Assembly: GCF_021134715.1 (NCBI RefSeq)
Contig: NC_060023.1
Coordinates: 62,001 to 126,000, forward strand
Length of the DNA: 64,000 nucleotides
Direction: 5' to 3'
Origin: Daphnia pulex
Lineage: Eukaryota > Arthropoda > Branchiopoda > Diplostraca > Daphniidae
Shown here: positions 1 to 11,011 of the stretch, in pieces
Position numbering within the stretch: the first letter of the stretch is position 1
Layout: every line of letters starts with the position of its first letter
The notes under the pieces: model-generated
The model's database searches: none
Seen by the model: the letters and a program-made list of their open reading frames with translations, nothing else
Told to the model about the DNA's origin: nothing
Translations under genes and position numbers: made by a program

Positions 1-339
1 TATGGCCATTTTAGCATTTAACCTCCAAACCAATTGTATTTAGATTTTTGGGTGTTTCAAATTTATAAGTAGTTCCACGTTTATAAACTTGAATGGCATC
101 CTCTTTAAGTAGCTGTCACTGGCCGGTAATCAGTTTTAATAGTTCAGTAATTTATTTTTACTTTATCCGATCTCTACCGCTCAAATCGATCAAACCTTTG
201 ATAAATCTCTAGTGAACATGGTTTAAATTTTTGTCAATAAAGAAAAAGATATTTGAATTCGTTTTCAAGTTTTAATTTGTGGACATCTTCCAAGTCAAGT
301 CTATTTCTTTTCCTTCTCACAATTTATGTTCTGCTTTCA

Positions 340-575
340 GGAAAATACATCAAGAAAATCTTTTTAAGTGGTATCACTCAATTGTTGCCGATCGCCTGAT
401 GTCGGGGAATATCAGCCAAGTCTGGTTCACCGATTTTGGCTCAGAGGCTCTTGTTGATTTTGTTATTGATTTTGGGTTTATCCCACTCGATTTGAGTTTT
501 ATATTTTCGACGAGACGGTTCAATTTCGAATCGTCGAATCACAGTGGACTAGTGGATAGTAGTGGAGCGACCACG
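340..575 (+). pseudogene. Possible Tudor-domain exon fragment
   Basis: After a good acceptor (TTTCAG at about 335-340) the frame reads KWYHSIVADRL and then QVWFTDFGSE. These have the spacing of a Tudor core: WY[RH]A-I-V on one strand and V-x-F-x-D-[YF]-G-[NS]-x-E on the next. The rest of the frame is low in complexity and I could not join it convincingly to following exons at 610-1070. Best read as a diverged or decaying Tudor fragment. It could be part of a real gene that starts left of the window. Confidence 0.35.
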
Positions 576-1743
576 TATGTGTGACTCTTCCACTTACTGA
601 TCGCTTTTTGATTGGATAGAATTTCGAAAGCAAATGCCATCAAACTATTCAAAAACATCTAAAAAAGTTTTGATTTCGTTTGTGTGCGACCTGACATCAA
701 TTAACAAAAGCATTCATGTTTTAGAGACGCAATCTTTGACGTTATGTAATGCCCGAGTTTTCCGGTTCCGCCGTTGGTGGCGCTCGTGTCGTATGCCTTT
801 GATGGTATTTAATACTGGACCCACTCCATTAACATGCACTAAACTGGATCTTGTTTAATCCAGATTATTCCCTTGATATTTCAGTTTCTGACTTTTGTTG
901 TTTGTGGCATTTCTGTGGTCAATTCATTTCTCGTCCAATTGCGACAAACATCGACACGGTAATGTCCTCTGATCGAATGACTAGCTGTTCGACTCCGGAT
1001 TCCAACCGGTTCTTTTTCTTTTCCAATTGTCGATTTTTAATCCATTTTTAATTTCAAGTTGACCGACCGTTCGGTTCTGATTGAGAAACTTCAAAATATA
1101 GTTTTAAAAAATTGATTTTGAATCAAAAGTTAGTTATTGAATACCTGCTGCTTAGACATTGTGGGTTCAAATGAATTGAATTTCTCTTTTAATTTCACCT
1201 CTGAAAATCGAAATTTGAAGAGAAATTCTATTGACGTTGGTTTTGGCCACTATCATTTCTTGCGAGTGTCCAAAGGTTTTTTTTTTTCTTTCAGACTACG
1301 AGTTCGTACGAGTTAACAATTGAAGTGAAATTTGAAGAAGGAGTCAACTGTTGATTTCTTGCTCCATTTAATTTGATGTTAAACAAAAGATCCTGACCCT
1401 GATTTGCGACCAGCTAGTCGAAATCGGAATATTCATTCTTCATTTGCATATCGAAAACGGGTGAGACGTCAAGTCGCTGTGAGACCCTTTTGCAGACCTT
1501 AACATTGACGTAAATAAGTTAAAAACAAATAGCATCTTGAAGTGTTTTTGTTTAACAAACAATAATGACCACCGTCATTTGCTATTCCTTCATTTGATTA
1601 ATCAGCTCCCTTCTTTTTATTTTCTATCCGTATTCCTACTTTATGGGTCATCAATTTTCACATTTTTTCTTATCGTTACAATCGACAGCTGCCGTTTCAC
1701 TGCATGTCTGTGTGGTTGTTTTGGCATTTTTCGTCTCTTTCCA

Positions 1744-1936
1744 GCCGTCGCCAGTGGTTGCTGCAATCCTGTCACAAATGAGAATGACCCCGCAATTCTG
1801 CCCGATGATCCGACATTTCATTCGATAATCGTTCAACGTGCCAAAAATTGCAAAAAAAATTTAATGGGTAGAGGCAGAGTGCTGCTTGAACGTCAAACAT
1901 CCATTAAAAGTAAAAAATTAAATAAAAGAAACGGGT
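1744..1936 (+). CDS. Candidate internal exon, unknown protein
   Basis: An open stretch of about 193 nt is bounded by a TTTCCAG acceptor and a GTAAGA donor. It encodes a Cys-containing then Lys/Arg-rich segment (AVASGCCNPV near the start, KSKKLNKRN at the end). No family was recognised. It could belong to the same transcript as the Tudor-like fragment upstream. The support is only splice consensus plus an open frame. Confidence 0.25.
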
Positions 1937-2015
1937 AAGATGTGAGCTGCGGTCGTCGGGTGGTCGTTCGAATTTTTTTTTTAATTTTAGCTCCACCCAT
2001 CATCTAGTTCTGCTA

Positions 2016-2041
2016 AGGCCGCTTGCGTGAACAAGCGGCCT
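2016..2041. other. Perfect 10-bp hairpin
   Basis: AGGCCGCTTG (2016-2025) is followed by a 6-nt loop CGTGAA and the exact reverse complement CAAGCGGCCT (2032-2041). It is GC-rich in AT-rich surroundings. No T-tract follows, so it is not a simple terminator. Function unknown. Confidence 0.6.
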
Positions 2042-2260
2042 AGGAAGAGACGTTGGTCTCGCAAGTCCATAGACCCCGATCCCATTTAACTGAAAGGGTG
2101 CCCAGTCTCTTCGCTTACAATGATAAGATACTTAGTTGTGAACGTTCAACCAAGTCATGCAGTTATTGACTGCAGAATAACCTTACACACTAGACCGACC
2201 TACTGCAAACATCTCTCGTGAGTAATGGTGAGAGTGCGGGTGTGGAAGCATTAGCAGTTA

Positions 2261-2340
2261 TGCTCACCAGGAGAATCGAACTCACGTCTCAAAGTGCCCC
2301 GATTACTAAGAAACGCCTTGTCCGACTCACCCACTCGAAC
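2261..2340 (-). repeat. tRNA-like remnant (possible SINE head)
   Basis: On the minus strand there is an A-box-like GTGGGTGAGTCGG followed about 45 nt later by a B-box-like GTTCGATTCTC, the spacing of a class II (Ser/Leu-like) tRNA promoter. The 3' end TGGTGAGCA has no pairing 5' acceptor strand, so a functional tRNA is unlikely. A tRNA-derived SINE or tRNA pseudogene is the best reading. Confidence 0.35.
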
Positions 2341-2586
2341 TTCACTAGTTCTACGTTAAGAGAGGGATTTGTACTTCGTTTTATACCTTGTTATAAGAAT
2401 CAGCGAAATTATATTTAAAAAATTAATTAATTAATTCCGTCAAAATATAGATGGCGCAGTTGTAGAAACTAGTGAGGCTTGGGAAGTGCCGCATAGTACG
2501 CCATCTATCTTGTCCATATCCCATGAAACACGGTGCCCGGCATAGTGTCGACTGCTTTAACAACAACAAGTCTCTTCTTCCAAGTC

Positions 2587-3131
2587 ATGAAGTTTGGATT
2601 CAGATGGATAAGAAGATGGGTGCGATCACGCTCAAGCCCCATTCCAGTCGATAAAGCAGAGGTAAACAGGTTTCTTACCATGTAAAAAGTGATCATGTTT
2701 CTATCATTTCTTTTCAATTTCCATTGATTTGCAGCTGTGGGAAAAAAGGATTGCCTTTGCATACTTTTTCTTTGCTTGGAATCTTTTGGCCGTTGTTGGT
2801 TACCAATATCTCAATGCTGATAAATTGGGAATTAAAATTGATACTGAAGAGACTTTGGGTAATATGTTCAAATTTTTCAAATAAATTCTCTGAATGGTTT
2901 TCTTAATAATTTTGTTACCTTTGCTTTGTTTTAACAGCTGAAAAACTGATCAGGAAAGCCAATATGCAGAATGTAACCTTTTACAGAATGAAGAACTTGA
3001 GCTATGAAGGGAAAAGAAATGTTGATGCAGGAGAATTAGAGGAGAAACACAAACAACGACTTGAAGCATTGGCGTTGGCAGAGAAACACAAAGAAGGATT
3101 TGAAGAATTAGAAAAGTCAGAACTTGAATGA
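2587..3131 (+). CDS. Small single-pass membrane protein, 130 aa, probably mitochondrial
   Basis: Three coding exons (2587-2661, 2735-2858, 2938-3131) join in frame with GT-AG introns of 73 and 79 bp. The protein starts with a very basic segment (FRWIRRWVRSRSS, residues 3-15). A hydrophobic aromatic helix follows at about residues 29-50 (AFAYFFFAWNLLAVVGYQYL). The C-terminal 75 residues are charged and helical, with EEKHKQRLEALALAEKHKEG predicting a coiled coil. A basic N-terminus plus one membrane span is typical of small inner-mitochondrial-membrane proteins and assembly factors, but I do not recognise the family. The SMIM26-like class has similar architecture, without clear sequence identity. 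The start is the first ATG in this frame. Confidence 0.7.
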
Positions 3132-3888
3132 TTTGCATTAATACATAGTTGTATATTATTAATTTTATGTTATTGCCAAACTTAAAGATAACTATTCTTG
3201 TAGTTTTAAGATTTTCCATCAAATTCCATCTTTCAGATCACAAATATGTTGTCAGTTTTCCATGAAACATTAACTGTGGAATTCATATTCTAATCATTCA
3301 TGCAAGATGGGCTGAATTATGTTTCTTTTCATCACAAACTATTGAAAAATTGCATTTGTCATCATTCATCAAGCCAAGAAAAAGAATTTTTTGAGAGCCA
3401 TATCAACACTAGAGCTAAAGAAAAAGTAAAACAAAAAGTCTTCAATTAAAAAAAAATCTCGATCCGCCTTTTCTCTGAAATGATGACGGCTGTATCGGGC
3501 AGTTGTAAAAATGCAGTCGCCAAAATATTGCTGAATTGACATGAATGTTGCAAACCCGGAAATTCTCATCACCTCGATTTTTTTAGGCTGGTAAAAATAG
3601 CCCCGGTTGTGATAAGGTAAGAGAACCAGAAAATTCCGCGCCATCTTTCCCAAGTTTTAGTCATCGCATTTCTCCGTTAGCCGGGATACCGAGTTTTAGT
3701 TTCGAAAAACGACGCTCACATATTCGTCTGCTATACTGGCAATCTTATCAACCAACCGATCTATTTCTTATTCGTCGCCAGGCTTTCCAAATTTTTATCT
3801 TGAACAAACTCCGGAATACTGCCGTGATAAATCTGTTTCGACTCAATCTTTTTCATCTTTTCCAACGGAATAACTGTTCAGCTTCAAA
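3132..3888. other. Intergenic stretch
   Basis: This holds the 3' flank of the membrane microprotein and the 5' flank of the SH3BGR-like gene. A minus-strand open frame at 3369-3653 has no recognisable domain and low-complexity Phe-rich ends, so I do not call it a gene. Nothing else is supported. Confidence 0.5.
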
Positions 3889-5704
3889 ATGGTTGTGAAA
3901 TTTTACATTTCCATGGTTTCTGGAAATAAAGAGGTATGTATTGGGACGTCAATCGTTGTGGGTTCCGCCCTTGTCCCACGGGCGCTTTAGTTCTTATTAC
4001 TGACGATCAATTTCGTTGCACCTTGTTATCTTCGCAGATGAAGAAGCGACAAATGAAAGCCCAGCTTATCATGGAGAGCAAAGGAGTGAACTTCCAGGTG
4101 ATAGACATTTGTGACCCCAACAACGAGGATGAGAGGACTTTCATGAGGAAGAATGCAGTAGGCAGAAACAACGCCAGGAATGCTGTACCACCTCAGTTTT
4201 TCAACGATGATCATGAAGATTCATACTGTGGAGTGAGAAATCATTTTAAAAATTCCCTTAATGTTTCTTCATAAAATAACACATGTTTGTTTTGGTTCTC
4301 TCAGGATTATGAGGGCTTTGACGAGGCTGTTGAAAATGACCGCATAGAAGAGTTTCTGAAGCTTCCTCGTGGCTCACTACCTCAAGTACCTGTCATCAAT
4401 CACAATCTTTTCGGCAGTAGAGATGTAAGTGTATCGAGATCTTTTATTCAACTTTTTAATAAACACCTTGTGTACTGTGTGCAGGTATCAATGGAGAAAG
4501 AGATTCCCCAACTCAATGGAGCTGTCCCTAGTCCCAGACCAAGCCCTGAGAAAGAAGAGGAAGAAGAAGAAGAGGAAGAAGAAGATGAAGGTAAGTTAAT
4601 GATACAGTTAATGGAAATTTTCACACAGCGTGTGAATGGCTTCTTCTCACGTTTCTTGTGATGTTTCTTCATTTGGTTTTGTTTTTACTTAATCTGCTTG
4701 GGTTATTCTTTTCTTTGGTTTTGGTTTTTTCTGTTTCATTTCTGTCTGGTTTCGTGTTATTTGTTTTAATCTCTGCTTGCTTACCCTTTTCTATCAAACA
4801 CAACAACCCAATCACAATTTCACAGAAGAGGTGGAGATGGAGACCACAGTGGCCACTGCTGAAAGTATCACTGAATTAAAATACAAAAAGCTTCCCGGGG
4901 GAGGTACATAAGGGCTTTTTTTTTCACATTCTAACCCTTTTTTATTATTTGGTTTTCTGCTTTTCACTTGTCCACATTTTCTTGGTTGTCTATATGTAAA
5001 CACCACCCTTAACATCATTTGCGCTCTGCTTTGCTGGTGACGGATGACCTGACTCGATTCTTTTTACAGATGTAACCACTGCAATTATTCCCGAGGAAGA
5101 AGTCAAAGTGGAGGAAGTAGAAGAAGAGGAGGAGGAGGAAGAAGAAGAAGAGGAGGAGGAAGAAACAGCTTTACCTCACGAAGATGGTAAAACTCGTATC
5201 TTTGAATGCGAGCACAAACATACTCAAAAATTTATATTTTTATTTCGTATTTCGCTTAATCTGCCCTAATATCTCGGCTTAATTTTATCTTGGGTTTATT
5301 TTAATTTTTTCTAATTTCTTTAATTTCACATTTTTGCTTGCTTTTTTCCATCACTTTTTTCATTTACACACGCACAAAACAATCAAAATGTACAGATTCG
5401 ATGGAGATGTCGACTACGGTGGCCACTGCTGAGCGTTTCACTGAGTTCACTTACAAACAGCTTCCAGGTTTTCCTTCTGTTGTCTCGTTAACTCCTTAAA
5501 TTTAATTTTCTCAACAACATCTTTTTTTATCTTTTTTAAAAGTTGTGTTTTTTTTTTCTTTCTTTCAATTTCCCGCGCTTTTTACTTGTCGTGTACGCTT
5601 CAATTATTACTGGTCATTGTACAGTTTTTCCGATTCCACATATCCTCCCCATCGTGAAATATTCTCAAATTAATTTTTAATTTTTATTCACAGGAGAAGC
5701 TTGA
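3889..5704 (+). CDS. SH3BGR/SH3BGRL-family thioredoxin-fold protein with glutamate-rich tail
   Basis: Eight coding exons: 3889-3933, 4038-4232, 4305-4424, 4485-4590, 4826-4903, 5070-5186, 5396-5467, 5694-5704 (744 nt, 247 aa). Residues 1 to about 95 match the SH3-binding glutamic-acid-rich fold, a glutaredoxin-like domain without a CxxC redox site. They include VVKFYISMVSGNKE, then MESKGVNFQVIDI and PPQFFND. A proline patch (PSPRPSP) precedes the acidic tail. The tail contains two versions of one cassette: exon 4 (Glu run) plus exon 5 (TTVATAESITELKYKKLPG), and exon 6 (longer Glu run) plus exon 7 (TTVATAERFTEFTYKQLPG). Exons 5, 6 and 7 have lengths divisible by three and all junctions are phase 1, so any can be skipped without frameshift. 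The family is thought to act as cytosolic adaptors. The role here is inferred from the fold alone. Confidence 0.88.
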
Positions 5705-6620
5705 AATGAACAAAAAGAAGACAAAAACCAGTTATTAAATATCAACTGCCGTGTTTGCCACCTCACCGCCGTCGAGTTGGTTTTTTCTTTTCTCTTTTTT
5801 TTTCACTGGAAATTATGGCGCGTCTTTATTTCGCCCGTCAGAAAACAATTGGATGAACTGACTGATTTTTCTTGGATTTTATTATAATTATTATTATATA
5901 TACATATTAATTTTTTTTGTCTTTTTGTTTCTACCGACCTTTTAATCTTTGGCTCCTCCCACTCCTTAATTGCAATCTTATTTAAATTACCCTGCCTTTT
6001 AATTATGTTACCTGTATGTGTGACTTTGTGTGTGTAACGACTTTGAATAATGTTTTAACTTAAAAAAAGAAAGACAAAAAAAAACCTGGACAATTTGACT
6101 CAACAAAAATTGTAGTGAAAGAAAAAGAAAAATCATCAAGTCGTTGCTCATTTTCGTTTAAAATGATTTTCAAAACGAAGATACAAATGAAAGATTTCAA
6201 ACACAAAATACCTTTCAGTTTTTTTCTTTTTAAAAAAGAATTGATTCGCTTGTTTCTAGATCGAGAGACGCATTTGTTAATTGAAAAACCGCTACGTGCT
6301 GGCCTGTTTGTCGTCATAATTTCTTCTCATTTTCACAACTTCATTTACTCTTGACTCGATTGGCATTTTCCACTTTCTCGACGCGTCTAAATAAATTTTG
6401 CGGCTTCACCAATCCAGACAAATCCCTTCCCATTTTTTCGGTTATTAATTTTACTAATTAAGACCGTACAACTCCACCGACAATAGAACCCCAATATTTT
6501 AAATAATTTTTAAAAATTTCTTTGTATGTGACAGTAGGACTAAAGAAAGTTAAAGATGTTGAACTTAAGATGATTAAGAGATTTCAAGTAGTTGGCAAAT
6601 AATGAAAATAACTAAAAAAA
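5705..6620. other. 3' flank of the SH3BGR-like gene
   Basis: Very AT-rich, with poly-T and poly-A runs. The 3' UTR of the upstream gene probably lies here. At 6470-6495 it carries an inverted copy of the GGAGTTCTATTGTCG unit that is repeated in tandem just downstream. No gene seen. Confidence 0.5.
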
Positions 6621-6626
6621 ATTATA

Positions 6627-6690
6627 GGAGTTCTATTGTCGCGTAGTGGAGTTCTACTGTCGGACACTGGAGTTCTATTGTCGGGTATTT
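6627..6690. repeat. 21-bp tandem repeat, three units
   Basis: The unit GGAGTTCTA(T/C)TGTCG recurs at 6627, 6648 and 6669 with exact 21-bp spacing. Diverged half-units follow near 6709 and 6726, and an inverted unit lies near 6478-6495. Probably the end of an unclassified repetitive element. Confidence 0.6.
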
Positions 6691-7389
6691 TTAATAATGT
6701 TTAAAAAAGGAGTTCTTATGTCTTTGGAATTCTACTGTCAGCAACCCATTCCCACTTGGCGACGCCCTGTCGGCCCCAAAAACTATCGAATTTTCGGTAC
6801 TCGGACGTGTTTTAGTTCCTCAACTCGTTGTCCCAAGTTTTAGTGCATTCTCTCCCTAACAAGGAAAGACGGCCATCGTTATTGGGAAACGAGACCAATA
6901 AAAACGCCAAAAACAAAAAGAAATCGGTCGACTTCATTTGGTATGCAGGAAACGTAGCCTGACTCGATCAATTTCACCAGAGACTCAGAGAGTCTTTCAA
7001 GCTTTAGCAAATGCGTCAACTTTCTTAATTTCTTAATTCTATTCAACCGTTTGATTAGAAGCTTGATTTGTATTTTTTTAAATTAATAATTTGTCTTTTT
7101 TTTATCTCATTTTTTTTTTCGAATTTTTTTCTGCTCCGCAACTGAAGTGAAGACAAAAAAACAATTTGGCAACGTTGGGGAACTCCATGGAAAATGGGAA
7201 TTCTCAGTCCCGCCATTTGTCACAGGCTACTCACTTGGTTCAACGTGTCCCTGATTTAATCTTCCTTAAACATGTGTAACACATTTTCCCAACATTGTTT
7301 TCGGTTTACGTTATTCCAAATATTTCTAATGTTTATGGAAATTTATTAACCACCGTCCTATTTGCATTGAAAAAATAAGGTATATTGAT

Positions 7390-8669
7390 GTGTCATGGAG
7401 AAGCCCAATGATGGTCTACGAGAAGAAGGTTATTCGAAATTCGAAAATTATCGCCCAAAACAAGACACAGTTGGATGCTGAAGCAAATGGATCAATTGAA
7501 GTTTGCAACCTGGCCCCACTGCAGCACCTGAAACGGGGAAACAAAGTCAAGCTTCCTTGCAAGGAAACCCGAAGCTTCCCATTTCCAGCACAATGGTAAA
7601 TTAAATACTTGAATGTTGTTTTATGACATACTAAATTATGGATTGTTTCTGGCTAGGTGGTTTAAATAATCGTAAGATTTTGATTAGATTGGCTGCAGTG
7701 TGCAACATTTTCAAAACCTTTTCAAAAGCAGAAATGCAACAGCTAATAATGGAGGAAAAACTGAAGCTGGCTTCACCAAAGCCGGAGAAAGAAAAGTAAA
7801 AAGTCTTTTGATACAAATTCCAAAGGTTCATGTTCAATTGTTACTCAATTTTAGACCAAGCCAACCCAATCTTTGAAGATTTGTTCAGCAGTGTTATTGT
7901 GAGTGTTGAAATCCAGAGACAATGGAAGTGTGATGCTTTTGCAAGGCTGCAGCATAGAGCACTCACTAGGTATTTTAACTAAACTTTAATGAAAAGGCTA
8001 TTTGTAGATATGATATTATGTATTTATTTTTTTTTACTTTTACAGATCATGTGCTATTTTGATTTTTATTAATGGGAAAATCGGGTAACCTTGCTAACAG
8101 GTAGCAATATGGCGTGTGTCTACATTTTCAGTCATCAAAACTAATTGGTAATTCTAGTTTGTAACTTGAGATTTCTAAAATTTACTGAATGTTACATTTG
8201 TCTTTGAGTTTACAGATAGACCGTAATCTGATTTCCACTTTGCGATATAGTCTGATCACGTGGGCCAAAACTGCTGTCCATTTTGCTGAAACGTCGTCTA
8301 TTGGGGTTCAGTTTACGTTGGTTGGAATTTTATATCTGACTTGCTAACTGTAGAATCATTCAGTAAATTTTAATGCTGAAGCAATTTTCAAGTAAGATTG
8401 CAAAATGTTAACTTTATTTTTCTATTCTTCGGTGTGCTTTGCCTGTGATTTATATGTTCCTTTCTGAAGCTAAATCTGTCTTTTTCCCTGTAGGTTTTGC
8501 TGGCCATTTGATGTTCAAGCTGTAAGTGGAGATGCTGCCCAATGACGAGATAGTGAAAGGTGTGCTGCTGCTGTCCTTCCTTGGTGTGGAGTTATCACTT
8601 ATCTGTGATGTTGTGAAACCAGAACTGCCAGATGACGGCCCAGACCTAATGGTTGTTTTCTTTCAATAA
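7390..8669 (+). pseudogene. Unrecognised multi-exon gene or decayed gene
   Basis: Several open blocks with coding character sit between good splice signals. Block 1 is about 7390-7597, ending at a GTAAAT donor. Block 2 is about 7688-7797 and encodes AEMQQLIMEEKLKLASPKPE. Block 3 is about 7855-7971 (NPIFEDLFSSVI, then RLQHRALTR before GTATTT). Block 4 starts at 8216 after TTTACAG and encodes RNLISTLRYSLITWAKTAVH. Block 5 is about 8496-8669 and encodes EMLPNDEIVKGVLLLSFLG. The phases I tried do not all join. Block 5 has an in-frame TAA between MFKL and VEML, which suggests decay. No family recognised. Confidence 0.3.
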
Positions 8670-8942
8670 CTTTGAGTTGTGTTGCTGTGATGCATGAACC
8701 AAATGATCATATGTGTTAACTATATTTATTTAAGTATAGGACATGAAACTGATATCGTAGCATTAGTTAACTGATTATCTCATTCATCCTTCGCATTACC
8801 ATTTCTGTTGATTACAGAAAATACTTAATAAATAAAGAAATGAATAGAGTAATTAAGGAATTGCGTTATATTTGTCCCACCTCCACCCACAATTCCACCA
8901 CTTTTTTTTACATACAACATAACATACATACATACACTTAAG

Positions 8943-9187
8943 TTAACCCGTTGGCTGCCACGCCATACAACCCGTAGGTTGTACTCTACTACTCTACGCG
9001 CCACGTCTGAAGGATCCGTGACCAAAGTGGGACTTGCCGTTGCTGACAAGTCCGGGCTGACACGGTGACAGGAGAATCCATCACCGCATCGACAAGGGGG
9101 AACTTGGTGCATTGCCAAACAGGCGCCTTTCGGCGCGGCCCATGCTAAGGAGCGGGGAGAACAAAGGCGTGGCAGACAACGGGTTAA
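8943..9187. mobile_element. piggyBac-type MITE
   Basis: The target TTAA occurs at both ends (8943-8946 and 9184-9187). The 237-bp interior starts CCCGTTGGCTGCCACGCC and ends with its inverse, GGCGTGGCAGACAACGGG, with one mismatch in 18. A TTAA target duplication plus CCC...GGG termini is the signature of piggyBac elements. There is no transposase frame, so it is a non-autonomous miniature element. Confidence 0.82.
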
Positions 9188-9423
9188 CTAACACAAACGA
9201 ACACATATTACCAACAACAAATGATGATCCGCGCTGACATTTTGGTGATACCGGTGATTTTTTAGTGTCCATCTTCTCGAAATTTCCTCTGCATTACCTT
9301 AATAAAGAGACAAGAGTTCTTATTTACTGACATGCCAATGAAAGTTACATAATACAGAAAGAAACAATAATCAGGTTTTTTAGCTCAATTATTTAAATAT
9401 GCAATTTTTTAAAGTTTAAATCG

Positions 9424-9868
9424 AGCTTGCAATGTTGAGAACTGTTAAAAGAACAAAGCTCACTTGCTAGTCTTTAAAAAAAATTCCGGAAGTAGCCACA
9501 GCGCCTCAACCATTGAGCTGTCGTCAAAATAAACCACATATTCGTGATCCCCATGAAATTTGGGGTCGATTAGGTGGGATTTAAACGAAATCCAAAATTT
9601 GGCCAAAATCGAGAATTTTCCTGAACTATAGTTCAGGAAAATTTTCGAAACCGGAAGTACGAATACGTAAAAAACAAAACATGAACTTTACCACAAATTT
9701 TACGAGGATCACGAATATGTGGTTCTTTCGTACGTCAGATGAATATTTACTAAACTACAGACTGAAATGAGTAAACCGGAAGTAGAAATAAAAAATCAAA
9801 TATCGAAAATCTAACAAGTGAGCTTTGTTGGGGGAATAGTTACTGTTACTTATCACTAAATATTTCAA
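9424..9868. repeat. Hairpin (foldback) repeat, copy 1
   Basis: The core at 9452-9829 has inverted ends: AACAAAGCTCACTTGCTAG on the left and the inverse of AACAAAGCTCACTTGTTAG on the right. Inside is a perfect 30-bp palindrome at 9614-9643, centred on GAACTATAGTTC. A wider inverted pair lies at about 9535-9550 and 9707-9724 (CCACATATTCGTGATCC and its inverse). Homology to the second copy at 15472-15928 extends about 30 bp past each end. Non-coding; likely a MITE or foldback element. Confidence 0.75.
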
Positions 9869-10688
9869 CAAAATAACTGCCGATAAATGTTTAAAGAGAT
9901 GTGCAAAGTAACTGAAACTGACTGTTTTGACAGCAACAAATTTTCAAAAAGCCATCTAGCGTTAGAAAAAAGAAACGTCCAAATAAAATTTGTTTGCGCG
10001 CAAGAAGGGCCTGATTTTGGAATGGAATTACTGCACAGACACAGAGTTTAGCGCAAGTAGATATTTAGTAGATAATCTAGGAAAGTAAGTCAATTGTTGT
10101 TTACCTGAGCATAATCCCGCGGCGAGTGACTGCAGGTGCAGGTTGTTACAGCGGACGGAAGCGACAAGAGATTTTTGAAGAAGCGATTTTTGCGGATGTG
10201 GAAAAAAGGCAGCTTCCCAATTGATGCAGTTAGCAAAGTGGCAAGTAGGCAATTGAGTAAGGCATATGTAGAAGATCTGGTAAATGTACAAGCGCATGGC
10301 AAACTCTAAGTAGCAATGGGATAAAGAAAATGATCTACATTATTTACAAATTTACACAAAATTATCTATAAAAAATCAAACTCAGAAAAAGAGTTACTTG
10401 TAAGTTGTAACAGGAAATGAGATGCTCTTTTTTTTCTTCTTTTCAGACCTGGAGTGTTACAATTCTGGCTCGGGCATCCCTCAATGAGAGGAAAGAATTG
10501 AGGTAATCACTAATCACTAGTTGAGATTGTGATGGGTAAATGATTTGCAATCTTTTTGTTAGTATCCAACTCTTTTGGCCACTCTGTGCAGAACTCTACA
10601 AACAAATAATGTGTAAAGCTTTATGAAAATATCTATTATACTGCAGGGTTCTCACTTTTCAATGCTTAGCATTGTCTCTCAATAGTGG

Positions 10689-11011
10689 GTGGTGTCAAGT
10701 GAAGAAAGTTGGGGATCTTCATCAACTCTGCATTGGCAAATTTACCGGGTGGTGATGCCCCGGAACAACCCAGATCTGATGCAAAGGCAGTCGGACACAA
10801 GCTGGATGGAAAGACCTGGCAAACTGACCAAGCCGAAGGCCAGTCTTCATCAGTTGGTGTTTTGTTGGAGGAAGAACTGCTGCTCTCTTGTATACTTCAT
10901 ATGATCTCATATTCAACGAATTGTTTGGACTCAAATCCAGCGAACGTAATTCGTCATCTCCTAATCAATTTTAACAGAAAGCCGGTTACAACACATGCCA
11001 TTCACGTGTAA
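10689..11011 (+). other. Weak open frame, unknown
   Basis: A 100-codon open frame (from 10709, with SALANLPGGDAPEQPRSD and then VGVLLEEELLLSC) has a more protein-like composition than its surroundings. It has no recognised domain and no certain splice partners. An upstream open block near 10446-10501 could be a preceding exon. I treat it as a candidate only. Confidence 0.2.

Noticed and set aside
2261-2340. Functional tRNA gene
   Set aside because: A- and B-box-like motifs are present, but the acceptor stem cannot pair and no sound anticodon arm could be drawn.
3369-3653. 94-codon minus-strand open frame beginning MGKMARNFLVLLPYH
   Set aside because: No domain, ends in Phe runs from poly-T sequence, no supporting splice sites.
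8825-9272. Minus-strand open frames
   Set aside because: They overlap the piggyBac-type MITE and are explained by its non-coding sequence.
10028-10302. Overlapping minus-strand open frames of 70-89 codons
   Set aside because: Two frames compete over the same bases, neither has a domain, and a plus-strand block is equally open.
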